Below, in pieces: positions 1-7,631 of a stretch of DNA of 64,000 nt. Source of the stretch: Turneriella parva DSM 21527 (lineage in GTDB: Bacteria; Spirochaetota; Leptospiria; Turneriellales; Turneriellaceae); the NCBI RefSeq assembly GCF_000266885.1, contig NC_018020.1, forward strand, positions 62,001 to 126,000, in the 5' to 3' direction. Under the pieces are notes generated by a model. It was given only the letters and a program-made list of their open reading frames with translations. It was not told the origin of the DNA and did no database searches. Each line of letters opens with the position of its first letter. Positions within the stretch are counted from its first letter, which is position 1. The position numbers were made by a program, and so were the translations under genes.

Positions 1-524
1 TTCAGCGCCAATATGCTGTCAGAGATTACAAAGGCTATTGCCCCGGCTACCACTGTGAGGTTGAGACTTGACCTGTGCAGCGAGGTCACAAGCATCGAGG
101 CAATCACGCTGATATAAAGCGCGACCGGCAGCTGCATCGGCCCGAGATGGGGCCACAAGAATAGCGCCATGCCCACGGGAAAGCTGAGCGCCAATAGCGT
201 GGCGAAGGCCAAGCTACGACGAAACCTCGCGCCTTTGAGAAAGAGCACCACATAGAAAACATGCGCCGTCAGAAACGAAACAAGTCCGGCGATAAAGCTG
301 CCTTCAAATACTAAATCGAGAATGACATCGCCTGCGCCAGAGAAGAAAATCGCCGCGACGAGCAAACCCCTGCCGGCAAAGCGTGGCGCCTGCAGCGTCG
401 CCCAAATGAGCAGCAGAATGGGCGCAACCTTGGGCACAAAACTGCCGCCGTATGGCGCCCACGGCAACGTCGCGATAAACGTGAGTGCGAGCACTGCAAA
501 GGCGAGGCGATAACCCAATCTCAT
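1..524 (-). CDS. YhhN/TMEM86-family membrane protein (lysoplasmalogenase-like), 3' end cut by window
   Basis: The minus strand is open from an ATG at 524 down to base 1, so the stop lies outside the window; about 174 residues are visible. The protein is almost entirely hydrophobic, with at least six membrane segments. Two stretches match the YhhN pattern: S-G-A-G-D-V-I-L-D near residue 62 and F-L-T-A-H-V-F-Y near residue 80. A further A-F-V-I-S-D-S lies close to the window edge. YhhN/TMEM86 proteins hydrolyse the vinyl-ether bond of lysoplasmalogens, or are of unknown role in many bacteria. The in-frame stop at 534-536 limits the start to this ATG or an internal one. It is divergent from thrC. 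Family assignment is from recalled motifs. Confidence 0.7.
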   Translation of the reverse strand, partial: MRLGYRLAFAVLALTFIATLPWAPYGGSFVPKVAPILLLIWATLQAPRFAGRGLLVAAIFFSGAGDVILDLVFEGSFIAGLVSFLTAHVFYVVLFLKGARFRRSLAFATLLALSFPVGMALFLWPHLGPMQLPVALYISVIASMLVTSLHRSSLNLTVVAGAIAFVISDSILAL

Positions 525-610
525 TTGCCAACATTACCACCGCCAAAGCCACAGCAAAGCCTTTTCGCTGATCGCGGGTTGCACGGCAGGTCGCGCATCT
601 TGTTAACTTC

Positions 611-1969
611 TTGTCCGCACGTTTCGGGGCGAAACTTGCGCATGTGTCCCAAGCCTGGTTTCAAAGTATAAATCCGCAATACACAGACAGGTATGCGCTC
701 GACCAGATTATCTATCGCTGCCCCGGTTCAGGCGATCTGCTCGAGGTGCGCCATGACATGGACGCGCTCAAGAAGAAATCGGCTCAGGACTGGCGTGACC
801 TCTTTGAAAGCCGCTGGCGCTCGCAGAATAAGGCCGACGCCTCGGGCATCTGGGGCAAACGCGAATGGGTTTTGCCCGAGTTGCCCGTTGAAGATATTGT
901 AACGCTCGGCGAAGGCGCAACAGCGCTTTTTTCGGGCGCCGAACTTTCGCGGCAATTTGCACACCAGGATATCTTTGTAAAACTCTGCGGTAACAGCCAC
1001 ACGGGTTCGTTTAAAGACCTCGGCATGACGGTGCTCGTCTCGCAGGTGAACCACATGATCAAAAAGGGTGCGCCGATTCGCGCGATCGCCTGCGCCTCGA
1101 CGGGTGACACTTCGGCTGCGCTCGCCGCGTACGCGGCGTATGCGGGTATCTTGAGCGTCATACTTTTGCCGAAGAACAAGATCTCACTCGCGCAGCTGAT
1201 GCAGCCGATCGCAAACGGTTCTCTCGTGCTCGCACTCGACACCGACTTCGACGGCTGCATGGAGATTGTGCAGCAGCTCACCCTGGAGAAAGACATCTAC
1301 CTGGCCAATTCGATGAACAGTCTGCGCATCGAAGGTCAGAAGACTGTGGGCATCGAAGTTGCGCAACAACTCGGTTGGCAACTTCCCGATTGGTTCATAA
1401 TTCCCGGCGGTAACCTCGGCAATGTTTCGGCGCTCAGTGCGGGCCTCAAGATGCTCTATGAACTCGGCCTCGTGAACTCATTGCCGCGCATTGCGGTGGC
1501 ACAGGCCGAAGCGGCCAACCCTCTCTACCTCGCGTCAAAAAACGGCTTCAAAGATTTTCAGCCTATCACGGCGAAAGAGACAGCGGCGTCTGCAATCCGC
1601 ATCGGCAACCCGATCTCGGTCAAAAAGGCGATCGCTACGCTCAAAGAGTTTGGCGGCGTCGTTGAACAGGCGTCAGAACGCGAGCTCGCTGATGCTGCGG
1701 CGCTCGGCGACAAGGCGGGTTTATTGGTCGACCCCCATACAGGTGTTGCGCTGGCGGCGTTCAAAAAGCTGAAGGCCGCCGGAGTGATTCGCGAACACGA
1801 ATCGGCCGTCGTGATTTCGACGGCTCACGGCCTCAAGTTTGCCGATTTCAAAATCAACTACCATTCCCCAGAATCGACTGCGCCGCATAAAAATCTGCCG
1901 GTTGATCTGAAGCCAACGCTCGGTGCCGTGAAAGATGCGGTGGCGGCGTTTCTCGACAAGAAAAAATAA
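611..1969 (+). CDS. thrC: Threonine synthase
   Basis: A PLP enzyme converting O-phosphohomoserine to threonine in the cytoplasm. The Schiff-base lysine sits in H-T-G-S-F-K-D-L-G-M, with an A-S-T-G-D-T-S-A phosphate-binding loop and a P-G-G-N-L-G-N glycine loop further on. The N-terminal lid contains Y-R-C-P-G-S-G-D-L-L-E-V, typical of the bacterial form that accepts a stand-alone substrate. Length (about 450 residues) is normal. The longest start is TTG at 611; a GTG at 644 would begin just before A-W-F-Q-S and is equally plausible, as neither has a strong Shine-Dalgarno. The gene lies 9 bp upstream of a Cys/Met-metabolism PLP enzyme, so the pair probably forms an operon at the homoserine branch point. 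Confidence 0.93.
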   Translation: MSARFGAKLAHVSQAWFQSINPQYTDRYALDQIIYRCPGSGDLLEVRHDMDALKKKSAQDWRDLFESRWRSQNKADASGIWGKREWVLPELPVEDIVTLGEGATALFSGAELSRQFAHQDIFVKLCGNSHTGSFKDLGMTVLVSQVNHMIKKGAPIRAIACASTGDTSAALAAYAAYAGILSVILLPKNKISLAQLMQPIANGSLVLALDTDFDGCMEIVQQLTLEKDIYLANSMNSLRIEGQKTVGIEVAQQLGWQLPDWFIIPGGNLGNVSALSAGLKMLYELGLVNSLPRIAVAQAEAANPLYLASKNGFKDFQPITAKETAASAIRIGNPISVKKAIATLKEFGGVVEQASERELADAAALGDKAGLLVDPHTGVALAAFKKLKAAGVIREHESAVVISTAHGLKFADFKINYHSPESTAPHKNLPVDLKPTLGAVKDAVAAFLDKKK

Positions 1970-1978
1970 AAACAAACA

Positions 1979-3202
1979 ATGCGAAAAGACAGAAACAAGA
2001 TTTTACCCGCAAGCGGGGTTTCAACCCGGTCGATTCATGCAGGCCACGACAATACACGCGACCCGCACCAGCCGCTGATCACTCCTGTTTACCAGACGGC
2101 GAGCTATGCATTCGACGAGGTCGCGGGCCTGTGGGCGTATTACGACAAGAAGTCTGACCGCCTCGCCGAATATGCGCGTTATGGCACGCCGACGCAGCGC
2201 GCCCTCGAAGAGACCCTGATGTCGCTTGAGTCGGCAGAAGACTGCATCGTCATGTCGAGCGGCATGAATGCCATCGCAACGGCGATTTGCGGGCTACTCG
2301 GCCAGGGCGACCACATGGTGTCGCTGCGCGAAGGCTACCGGGGCACCTTTAAACTCTTTGACCAGCACCTCGCCCGCTTTGGCATCGGCATCAGTTATTC
2401 AGGTGTTTCGCTTGAAGCGATTCAAGCGGCCTGCACCGAAAAGACAAAATTGATTTTTGTCGAAGTACCGACCAACCCATACCTGCGCCTCGTCGATATC
2501 GAAGCTCTGGTGAAATTCGCGCGTGGCAGAGGCATCTACACTCTCGTCGATGCAACCTTCGCTTCACCGATGAATTTTAATGCCCTCAGGCAGGGCGCCG
2601 ACCTCGTGACGCATTCGCTGACGAAATTTCTGAACGGTCACAATGACGTTATCGCGGGTGCGGTTCTGGGGTCGAAGGAGCTGATCGAAAAAGCCAGGTC
2701 ATTTCGCAACCTCTTCGGTAGCAACCCTGACCCGCACCAGTGTTACCTGATTTCGCGCGGCATTAAATCGTTTGGCGTACGCATGCGCGAGCATAATCGA
2801 TCAGCGCTCGAGATTGCCCGTTTTCTCGAAAAGCAGCCCCAGATTGAAAAGGTCTGGTACCCGCTGCTTGAATCGCACCCCGACCATGCGCTCGCAAAAA
2901 AAACGCTGGCCGGCGGTGGCGGCATCGTCTCATTTCAGGTAAAGGGAAAAGACGGTTCGCAGAGCGCGGGGCTTAAAGCGTCGACCCAGGTCGTTGAAGC
3001 GCTGAAACTTGCAACAATCGGCGCCTCACTCGGCGGTGTCGAATCATTGGTGCACCAGCCATCGGTCATGAGCTACGCCGATATGGATGCCGACGCCAGA
3101 CTCAAAGAGGGCATCTACGACAACCTGATCAGATTCTCGGTGGGGCTAGAAGACACCGCCGATTTGATCGCAGACCTTCAGCAGGCGCTCGCCACGCTCT
3201 AA
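1979..3202 (+). CDS. Cys/Met-metabolism PLP enzyme (cystathionine gamma-synthase / homoserine sulfhydrylase type)
   Basis: A fold-type I PLP enzyme of the trans-sulfuration family. The PLP lysine is in H-S-L-T-K-F-L-N-G-H, and the earlier V-M-S-S-G-M-N-A-I binds the cofactor phosphate. The family covers cystathionine gamma-synthase (metB), cystathionine gamma-lyase, methionine gamma-lyase and O-acyl-homoserine sulfhydrylase, and the sequence alone does not separate them. Placement directly behind thrC favours a homoserine-consuming, methionine-biosynthetic role (inference). Length of 407 residues is normal. ATG at 1979 follows the thrC stop by 9 bp. I saw no SAM riboswitch or terminator ahead of it. 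Confidence 0.88.
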   Translation: MRKDRNKILPASGVSTRSIHAGHDNTRDPHQPLITPVYQTASYAFDEVAGLWAYYDKKSDRLAEYARYGTPTQRALEETLMSLESAEDCIVMSSGMNAIATAICGLLGQGDHMVSLREGYRGTFKLFDQHLARFGIGISYSGVSLEAIQAACTEKTKLIFVEVPTNPYLRLVDIEALVKFARGRGIYTLVDATFASPMNFNALRQGADLVTHSLTKFLNGHNDVIAGAVLGSKELIEKARSFRNLFGSNPDPHQCYLISRGIKSFGVRMREHNRSALEIARFLEKQPQIEKVWYPLLESHPDHALAKKTLAGGGGIVSFQVKGKDGSQSAGLKASTQVVEALKLATIGASLGGVESLVHQPSVMSYADMDADARLKEGIYDNLIRFSVGLEDTADLIADLQQALATL

Positions 3203-3236
3203 CACAAGAGTTTCTGCTTGCCCCCGCAGCGGCGGC

Positions 3237-3773
3237 GTGTACTCTTGGGTCATCAATAAAAGAGTACAAAATGCCTTTTACGTTCTCGAGATCTTGCTGG
3301 TGGCAACCGCGTATATTGCGGGCGCGCAGCTTGGCTTTTTTCTGGCGTTCTTGCATTCGCAGGTTTCCCCCGTCTGGCCGCCAGAAGGTATTTCGCTGGC
3401 ACTGGTACTTTTGCGCGGCTATCGAATTGCTCCCGGCGTGCTTGCTGGTGCGTTTCTCGCAAATTACCTGCATAATCCGCACCTGCCGACTGCGGCCCTG
3501 ATCGCGGCCGGTAACACCAGCAGTGTGCTGCTCGCGGCGTATTTCATACAAAAATACAGCGGCAGGGCAAATCCGTTTACACGCGTGCGCAGCGTTCTGA
3601 TTTTTCTGACCGTCGGCACCATGCCCGGCGCAGCGGTGAGTGCATTCACGGGCGTCACGTCACTGCGCGCATTTGGTTTTGTGCCGCCAGAAACCTACTG
3701 GCGGGTGATGCTCACCTGGTGGACAGGCGAAATGCAGGGGCTCATTATCGTGGCGCCGTTCGTCTATACCTGA
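3237..3773 (+). CDS. MASE1 sensor fragment (N-terminal part of interrupted hybrid histidine kinase)
   Basis: These 178 residues are the first two-thirds of a MASE1 integral-membrane sensor domain. Visible hallmarks are Y-I-A-G-A-Q-L-G, then S-P-V-W-P-P-E-G-I-S-L-A and L-L-R-G-Y-R near residue 60, and W-W-T-G-E-M-Q-G-L-I-I-V-A-P close to the end. Translation stops at TGA 3771-3773, just after V-A-P-F-V-Y-T. MASE1 domains normally continue for several more helices. The same reading frame does continue without another stop into the kinase at 3843-5255, so this is one gene split by a nonsense codon. The GTG start at 3237 overlaps an inverted repeat with 9-bp arms (3238-3246 and 3260-3268) of unknown role. 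Confidence 0.75.
   Translation: MYSWVINKRVQNAFYVLEILLVATAYIAGAQLGFFLAFLHSQVSPVWPPEGISLALVLLRGYRIAPGVLAGAFLANYLHNPHLPTAALIAAGNTSSVLLAAYFIQKYSGRANPFTRVRSVLIFLTVGTMPGAAVSAFTGVTSLRAFGFVPPETYWRVMLTWWTGEMQGLIIVAPFVYT
3771..3773 (+). other. In-frame TGA splitting the MASE1 kinase gene
   Basis: Frame 3 is open from 3237 to 5255 except for this single TGA. Codons after it read S-K-L-P-A-I-R-W and run straight into the rest of the sensor. A tryptophan is common at the equivalent point after the V-A-P-L-L-L stretch of MASE1 proteins, so TGG to TGA is the simplest explanation. Confidence 0.8.
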
Positions 3774-3842
3774 TCGAAGCTGCCGGCAATCCGCTGGTCA
3801 TTCGACCGCAGTATCGAAGCACCTGTACTCATTTCATCCCTC

Positions 3843-5255
3843 GTGGCGCTCTCGTACGCTGTCTTTCGCGCCGGCTTTGACCTGACATATCTGCCGATTC
3901 CGTTCATCATCTGGGCGATCTTTCGCTTCAAGATGCACGGAGCGGTCAGCGCAATCATCATCTTGTCGTTCGCTTCGATCTATTACACGATCAGGCAGCA
4001 GGGACCTTTCGCCATTATGCGCGGCGACCAATTGTCGATAAACGACTCACTGCTATTGCTCGAACTGTACATCGGGGTCTTTACCGTCATGACGATGGTG
4101 CTCGCCGCGACAATTCAGGAGCGTGAAGACTACCTCGTCGCTGAGAGAAACTATGCCACTATTAAGGCCAAGGGTGAATTTCTGATCACGCTCAGCCATG
4201 AAATTCGCACGCCGCTCAACGGGGTAATCGGCGCAACAGAGCTCATCAAAACCACCAAGCTGAGCGCAGAACAGCAAAAATATGTCGAGACCCTTTCGGG
4301 TACTGCGCACACGCTGGCGAGCCTGGTGAACAACGTGCTCGATTATTCGAAACTCGAGGCAGGCAAGCTGCACCTCGAAACGATAGCCTTCGACCCGTCT
4401 GCAATGCTCGCCGAAATCAAGAGCATGTTCGCCAATGCCGCCGAAAGAAAAGGTTTATCGTTCAGCATCAAGAGCTCTGGCCTGCCCGCCGCAGTTCAGG
4501 GCGACCCGCTCAGAATTACACAGATTCTGATGAACCTGTCAGCAAATGCTCTACGCTTCACCGAGAAAGGCTCGGTCACTGTCGAGGCTCTCTACCGCGA
4601 TGGCGCGTGTACATTCAGTGTCACAGACACGGGTATAGGCATGCGCAGAGAAGAGCGCGAACGCCTGTTTATGCCGTTTCAACAGGCAAAGCGTGAAACT
4701 GCCAGAAAATTCGGCGGCACCGGGCTTGGGCTTTCGATTAGCGCCCACCTGGCAGAACTCATGCAATCGCACATCGACGTCGAAAGCACCGAAGGCAAGG
4801 GCTCGAGCTTTCGTTTCAAGGTGTCTCTGCCCGAAACGAATGCCAGTGCCATTGCGGCGAATGCCGAGTCAGAGGTCGATGCGGCATTCGCGCAGAGAAT
4901 TCCATTGCGTATTCTTGTCGTCGACGACACCGATGTGAACCGCATGCTCACGATCGCGATGCTCGAAAAACTCGGGTTTCAGAATATCGGTGAATGCGAC
5001 GACGGCTTTAAAGCAGTCGATGCAATTCTGACGGGCGCCTACGACGTCGTTCTGCTCGACGTGCAGATGCCCGGCATGGACGGCACCGAAGTTGCGCGGC
5101 TCGTTAAAGACCGCATGCGCAAGCCACCCCGGCTTGTCGCGGTTACCGGCAATGTCGAAACCGAAGACCGGCAGACTTACCTGAAGACCATGGACGACTA
5201 CATACCAAAGCCGTTTACCTTTGCGATGCTGATGGCGGCTCTCAGCCGCGCCTGA
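3843..5255 (+). CDS. Hybrid sensor histidine kinase: end of MASE1, HisKA, HATPase, receiver
   Basis: The downstream part of the split kinase. Its first ~90 residues are the last MASE1 membrane helices. A HisKA domain follows with phospho-accepting histidine in L-S-H-E-I-R-T-P-L-N-G. The ATPase domain shows an N-box (L-M-N-L-S-A-N-A-L-R-F), G1 (D-T-G-I-G-M) and G2 (G-G-T-G-L-G-L). A C-terminal receiver has paired acidic residues in V-V-D-D-T, the phospho-acceptor in L-L-D-V-Q-M-P-G-M-D-G and K in I-P-K-P-F. GTG 3843 is only the first start after the TGA and has no visible Shine-Dalgarno; the native start was probably 3237. If expressed alone the kinase would lack most of its sensor. No response-regulator partner is adjacent. 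Confidence 0.88.
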   Translation: MALSYAVFRAGFDLTYLPIPFIIWAIFRFKMHGAVSAIIILSFASIYYTIRQQGPFAIMRGDQLSINDSLLLLELYIGVFTVMTMVLAATIQEREDYLVAERNYATIKAKGEFLITLSHEIRTPLNGVIGATELIKTTKLSAEQQKYVETLSGTAHTLASLVNNVLDYSKLEAGKLHLETIAFDPSAMLAEIKSMFANAAERKGLSFSIKSSGLPAAVQGDPLRITQILMNLSANALRFTEKGSVTVEALYRDGACTFSVTDTGIGMRREERERLFMPFQQAKRETARKFGGTGLGLSISAHLAELMQSHIDVESTEGKGSSFRFKVSLPETNASAIAANAESEVDAAFAQRIPLRILVVDDTDVNRMLTIAMLEKLGFQNIGECDDGFKAVDAILTGAYDVVLLDVQMPGMDGTEVARLVKDRMRKPPRLVAVTGNVETEDRQTYLKTMDDYIPKPFTFAMLMAALSRA

Positions 5256-5270
5256 GGCGATATTTGCGGG

Positions 5271-6611
5271 TCAGCGCCACCAAAGGCTGAGCCACGGCAC
5301 ATAGGTTATCAGCAGCTGCGCCAGTATCAAAGCGACAAGATAGGGGATTATCGACTTATAAACTTCGCTCATAGGCTTCTGAAAGCGCAGTGAACTCAGA
5401 AAAAGATTTAATCCTACCGGTGGGGTGAGATAGCCGATCTCGAGATTCGTCAGAAAAATAATGCCCAGGTGCAGCATCGGAATCTGATAACTTTCTGCGA
5501 TCGGAATAATCAGCGGTGAAATGACGATAATGGCCGAGAAAATATCCATCAATGCGCCGACGATCAGCAGAAAGATATTCAGCAGCATGAGAAACGTCAG
5601 AGGCGAGTGAATGTACTGGCTGATAAAGGCAAACATCTTGCCGGGTAGCGCGTCGTAGAGCAGTGCGTTCGTCAGAATCATCGCGAAAAAGATGATCATG
5701 ATGATTGAGCCGACCATCGCAATCGCTTCTTCAAATACCTGCACGAGCTTAGACCAGCCGATCTCGCGAAAGATAAAAACTTCGAGTACCAGGTAATAGA
5801 GCAGAAAAAATACGCCGAGCTCTGTGATTACCATGAAGCGCGAGTGCATCAGCACGTAGAGCAGCGGAATCGCCGCGAGCTCTGCGCCGAGCTTTATCGC
5901 GTCACGCGCAGAAAACACCGCTGCATCGAGCTGTACTTTGAGTTCGCTCGCCTGCGCTGCCGTCTTTGCGGTGAACGAATGCAGCAGCACAACCGTCGCC
6001 AGCGCCAGCAGCAGCACAAGGCCCGGCAACAGACCCGAGCGGTAGAGTTCGTTGATGTCGGCCTTGTTTTCGCTCATGATACCAAAGAGCATTACCGGCA
6101 GGCTGGGGCTGAAGAGCAGACCAATTGAGCCAGAGGCCGTAATGAGGCCGACGGCCCTCTGATTAGAATAACCGACACCCGTCAAAATCGGCAACAGAAT
6201 GCCGCCGATCGCGACGATCGTGACGCCAGAAGCACCGGTCAGGGGCGTGAAAAGAGCGGCGATAAAAATGCACACAACACCCAGACCAAAAGTGCCCACC
6301 GAGCCGACCCGACGCACTGCGATGAGGTACAGGTTAATCACCCGCTTTGCAAAATTTGAATGCGCAATGAGATAGCCCGTGAGCGTAAAATAAGGAATCG
6401 TCAGAAAAAGTGCGCTTTGATCCCCGGTTAATTTAGCGAGCGGGTCGCTGAATATGACTGTCATTTGTCGGGTCATGTCGGCAAAACTATCGGTACCAAT
6501 TGCCGCAGCGTTCGTCTGCTGGTAGATCGTGCCGAGAGTACCCAGACCGATAAAGAGCGGCATGCCGAAGAGCAGAGCCGCAATGCAGAGAAGTGACAGC
6601 GCGAGCGTCAT
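5271..6611 (-). CDS. TRAP transporter large permease subunit (DctM family)
   Basis: Twelve or so hydrophobic segments in 446 residues. Family features include the N-terminal L-F-G-M-P-L-F-I-G-L-G, a T-G-A-S-G-V-T-I-V-A-I-G-G loop, a S-G-S-I-G-L-L-F-S-P-S-L-P stretch and a C-terminal G-Y-L-T-P-P-V-G-L-N-L-F. DctM subunits move organic acids across the inner membrane using a sodium gradient and a periplasmic binding protein. The usual partners DctP and DctQ are not next to it. Instead the upstream neighbour gldC overlaps its ATG by 4 bp (ATGA, 6608-6611), implying translational coupling. It converges with the kinase gene across 15 bp. Confidence 0.9.
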   Translation of the reverse strand: MTLALSLLCIAALLFGMPLFIGLGTLGTIYQQTNAAAIGTDSFADMTRQMTVIFSDPLAKLTGDQSALFLTIPYFTLTGYLIAHSNFAKRVINLYLIAVRRVGSVGTFGLGVVCIFIAALFTPLTGASGVTIVAIGGILLPILTGVGYSNQRAVGLITASGSIGLLFSPSLPVMLFGIMSENKADINELYRSGLLPGLVLLLALATVVLLHSFTAKTAAQASELKVQLDAAVFSARDAIKLGAELAAIPLLYVLMHSRFMVITELGVFFLLYYLVLEVFIFREIGWSKLVQVFEEAIAMVGSIIMIIFFAMILTNALLYDALPGKMFAFISQYIHSPLTFLMLLNIFLLIVGALMDIFSAIIVISPLIIPIAESYQIPMLHLGIIFLTNLEIGYLTPPVGLNLFLSSLRFQKPMSEVYKSIIPYLVALILAQLLITYVPWLSLWWR

Positions 6612-6949
6612 GAATCTTGCAGAAGTTTTACGTGTTTGCCGAATTCGCGGCTGAAATTGCGCACGAGCTGCGCTGCTTCTTTGTCTTGAGTGGCACGATC
6701 AAGCACATCGGCCATTTTCTTGAGGGATTGATAGAAGAAAATATTCATGTCACCGACGAGCATCTCTTTTGTCCACAAGTCGATACCGAGCGTGGTTTTT
6801 TCGCTGCCGCTGAAAAGCGAGAGCATGAATGCATCGGCTTTTTCTTCGCCGTTCGATGCTCCCGGGGCAAGCCAGCTGATCGATTCGGGAATAGCGTCTT
6901 TGTCGAGCCCTACCCTGATAATAATTTCTTTTTTCTCTGTGTCTGACAT
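6608..6949 (-). CDS. gldC: GldC-like protein
   Basis: A 113-residue soluble protein matching the gliding-motility-associated GldC family from memory: I-I-I-R-V-G-L-D near the start, a central I-D-L-W-T-K-E-M-L-V-G-D-M-N motif, and a helical C-terminus. GldC proteins occur in Bacteroidetes and scattered other phyla, where the protein is not itself a core motor component and its activity is unclear. Here it is co-transcribed, by overlap, with a TRAP permease and sits 5 bp behind a lipoprotein gene. That context gives no direct motility link. No signal peptide or membrane segment is seen. Confidence 0.75.
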   Translation of the reverse strand: MSDTEKKEIIIRVGLDKDAIPESISWLAPGASNGEEKADAFMLSLFSGSEKTTLGIDLWTKEMLVGDMNIFFYQSLKKMADVLDRATQDKEAAQLVRNFSREFGKHVKLLQDS

Positions 6950-6954
6950 GTAAC

Positions 6955-7566
6955 CTACTTCTTCTTTTTGTTCTGCTCGCTGAGTATCTTCAGCGCCTGC
7001 TCGCGTGTAATCTTCTTTCGCAGCACCACCTGATAACTGACCCTGAAATCTTTGGGCACAATTTCCGTTTTGGCAAACTGCAGCTGCCAGCGTGTAATAT
7101 CGTCGCTCATAATCTTGTCGGTCTCTTTCATAATCGACGGTTTCGACTGCCGAACGCGATAGGGTTTGCCGGTCGTCGGGTAGAGTTCTACGCGAATCTG
7201 CCCTTCTTGCAGACTATTCACCATGTCGAATTTGCGAAATTCTTCAGCAATCGCCTGATCGCCTGCGAGGTCTTCTTTGACGCTGATATTTTCATTAAAC
7301 GCGATTTGCTTGCGGGTAAAGCCGTCAGAGGTTACGAAGACGCGAAACACCTCTTCGTTTTCCGCGGGCCGGTTAAAGAAGGCCTCGCGCATTTCTGCAA
7401 CCTCGGCATCTGAGGGGTAACCTGCATGAGCCACATCGGCCTTGATCGGTTGGTTCGCAACGAGCGCCGAAGTTGCGCCCGCTGCCGAGGGCACTGAACC
7501 CTCTCCCGTTGATTTACATGCCAGAACAAATGCCGCAAGTGCGAACGCGAGAACCGTAAAACGCAT
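6955..7566 (-). CDS. Lipoprotein of unknown function, TRAP/gldC operon
   Basis: 203 residues with a lipoprotein signal peptide: hydrophobic core, then F-V-L-A-C with lipidated Cys17. The mature part begins with a low-complexity Ser/Ala linker and then a soluble mixed domain ending in a lysine-rich tail. No recognised domain. It is the first gene of a three-gene minus-strand unit (lipoprotein, gldC, TRAP permease) with gaps of 5 and -4 bp, so it may be an envelope partner of the transporter (inference). The cyclase gene ends 65 bp upstream. Confidence 0.75.
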   Translation of the reverse strand: MRFTVLAFALAAFVLACKSTGEGSVPSAAGATSALVANQPIKADVAHAGYPSDAEVAEMREAFFNRPAENEEVFRVFVTSDGFTRKQIAFNENISVKEDLAGDQAIAEEFRKFDMVNSLQEGQIRVELYPTTGKPYRVRQSKPSIMKETDKIMSDDITRWQLQFAKTEIVPKDFRVSYQVVLRKKITREQALKILSEQNKKKK

Positions 7567-7631
7567 ACAATAGCGACTTGAATGCGCTTTGCAGCGTCAA
7601 ATCAAAACAGGGCAGTAGCCGACGAGGTTTT

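Noticed and set aside
1960-1990. SAM or other riboswitch before the Cys/Met enzyme
   Set aside because: Only 9 bp separate it from thrC; no room for an aptamer.
3771-3773. Selenocysteine or programmed readthrough at TGA
   Set aside because: No SECIS-like stem-loop seen just after it, and Trp is the expected residue; a nonsense mutation or read error is simpler.
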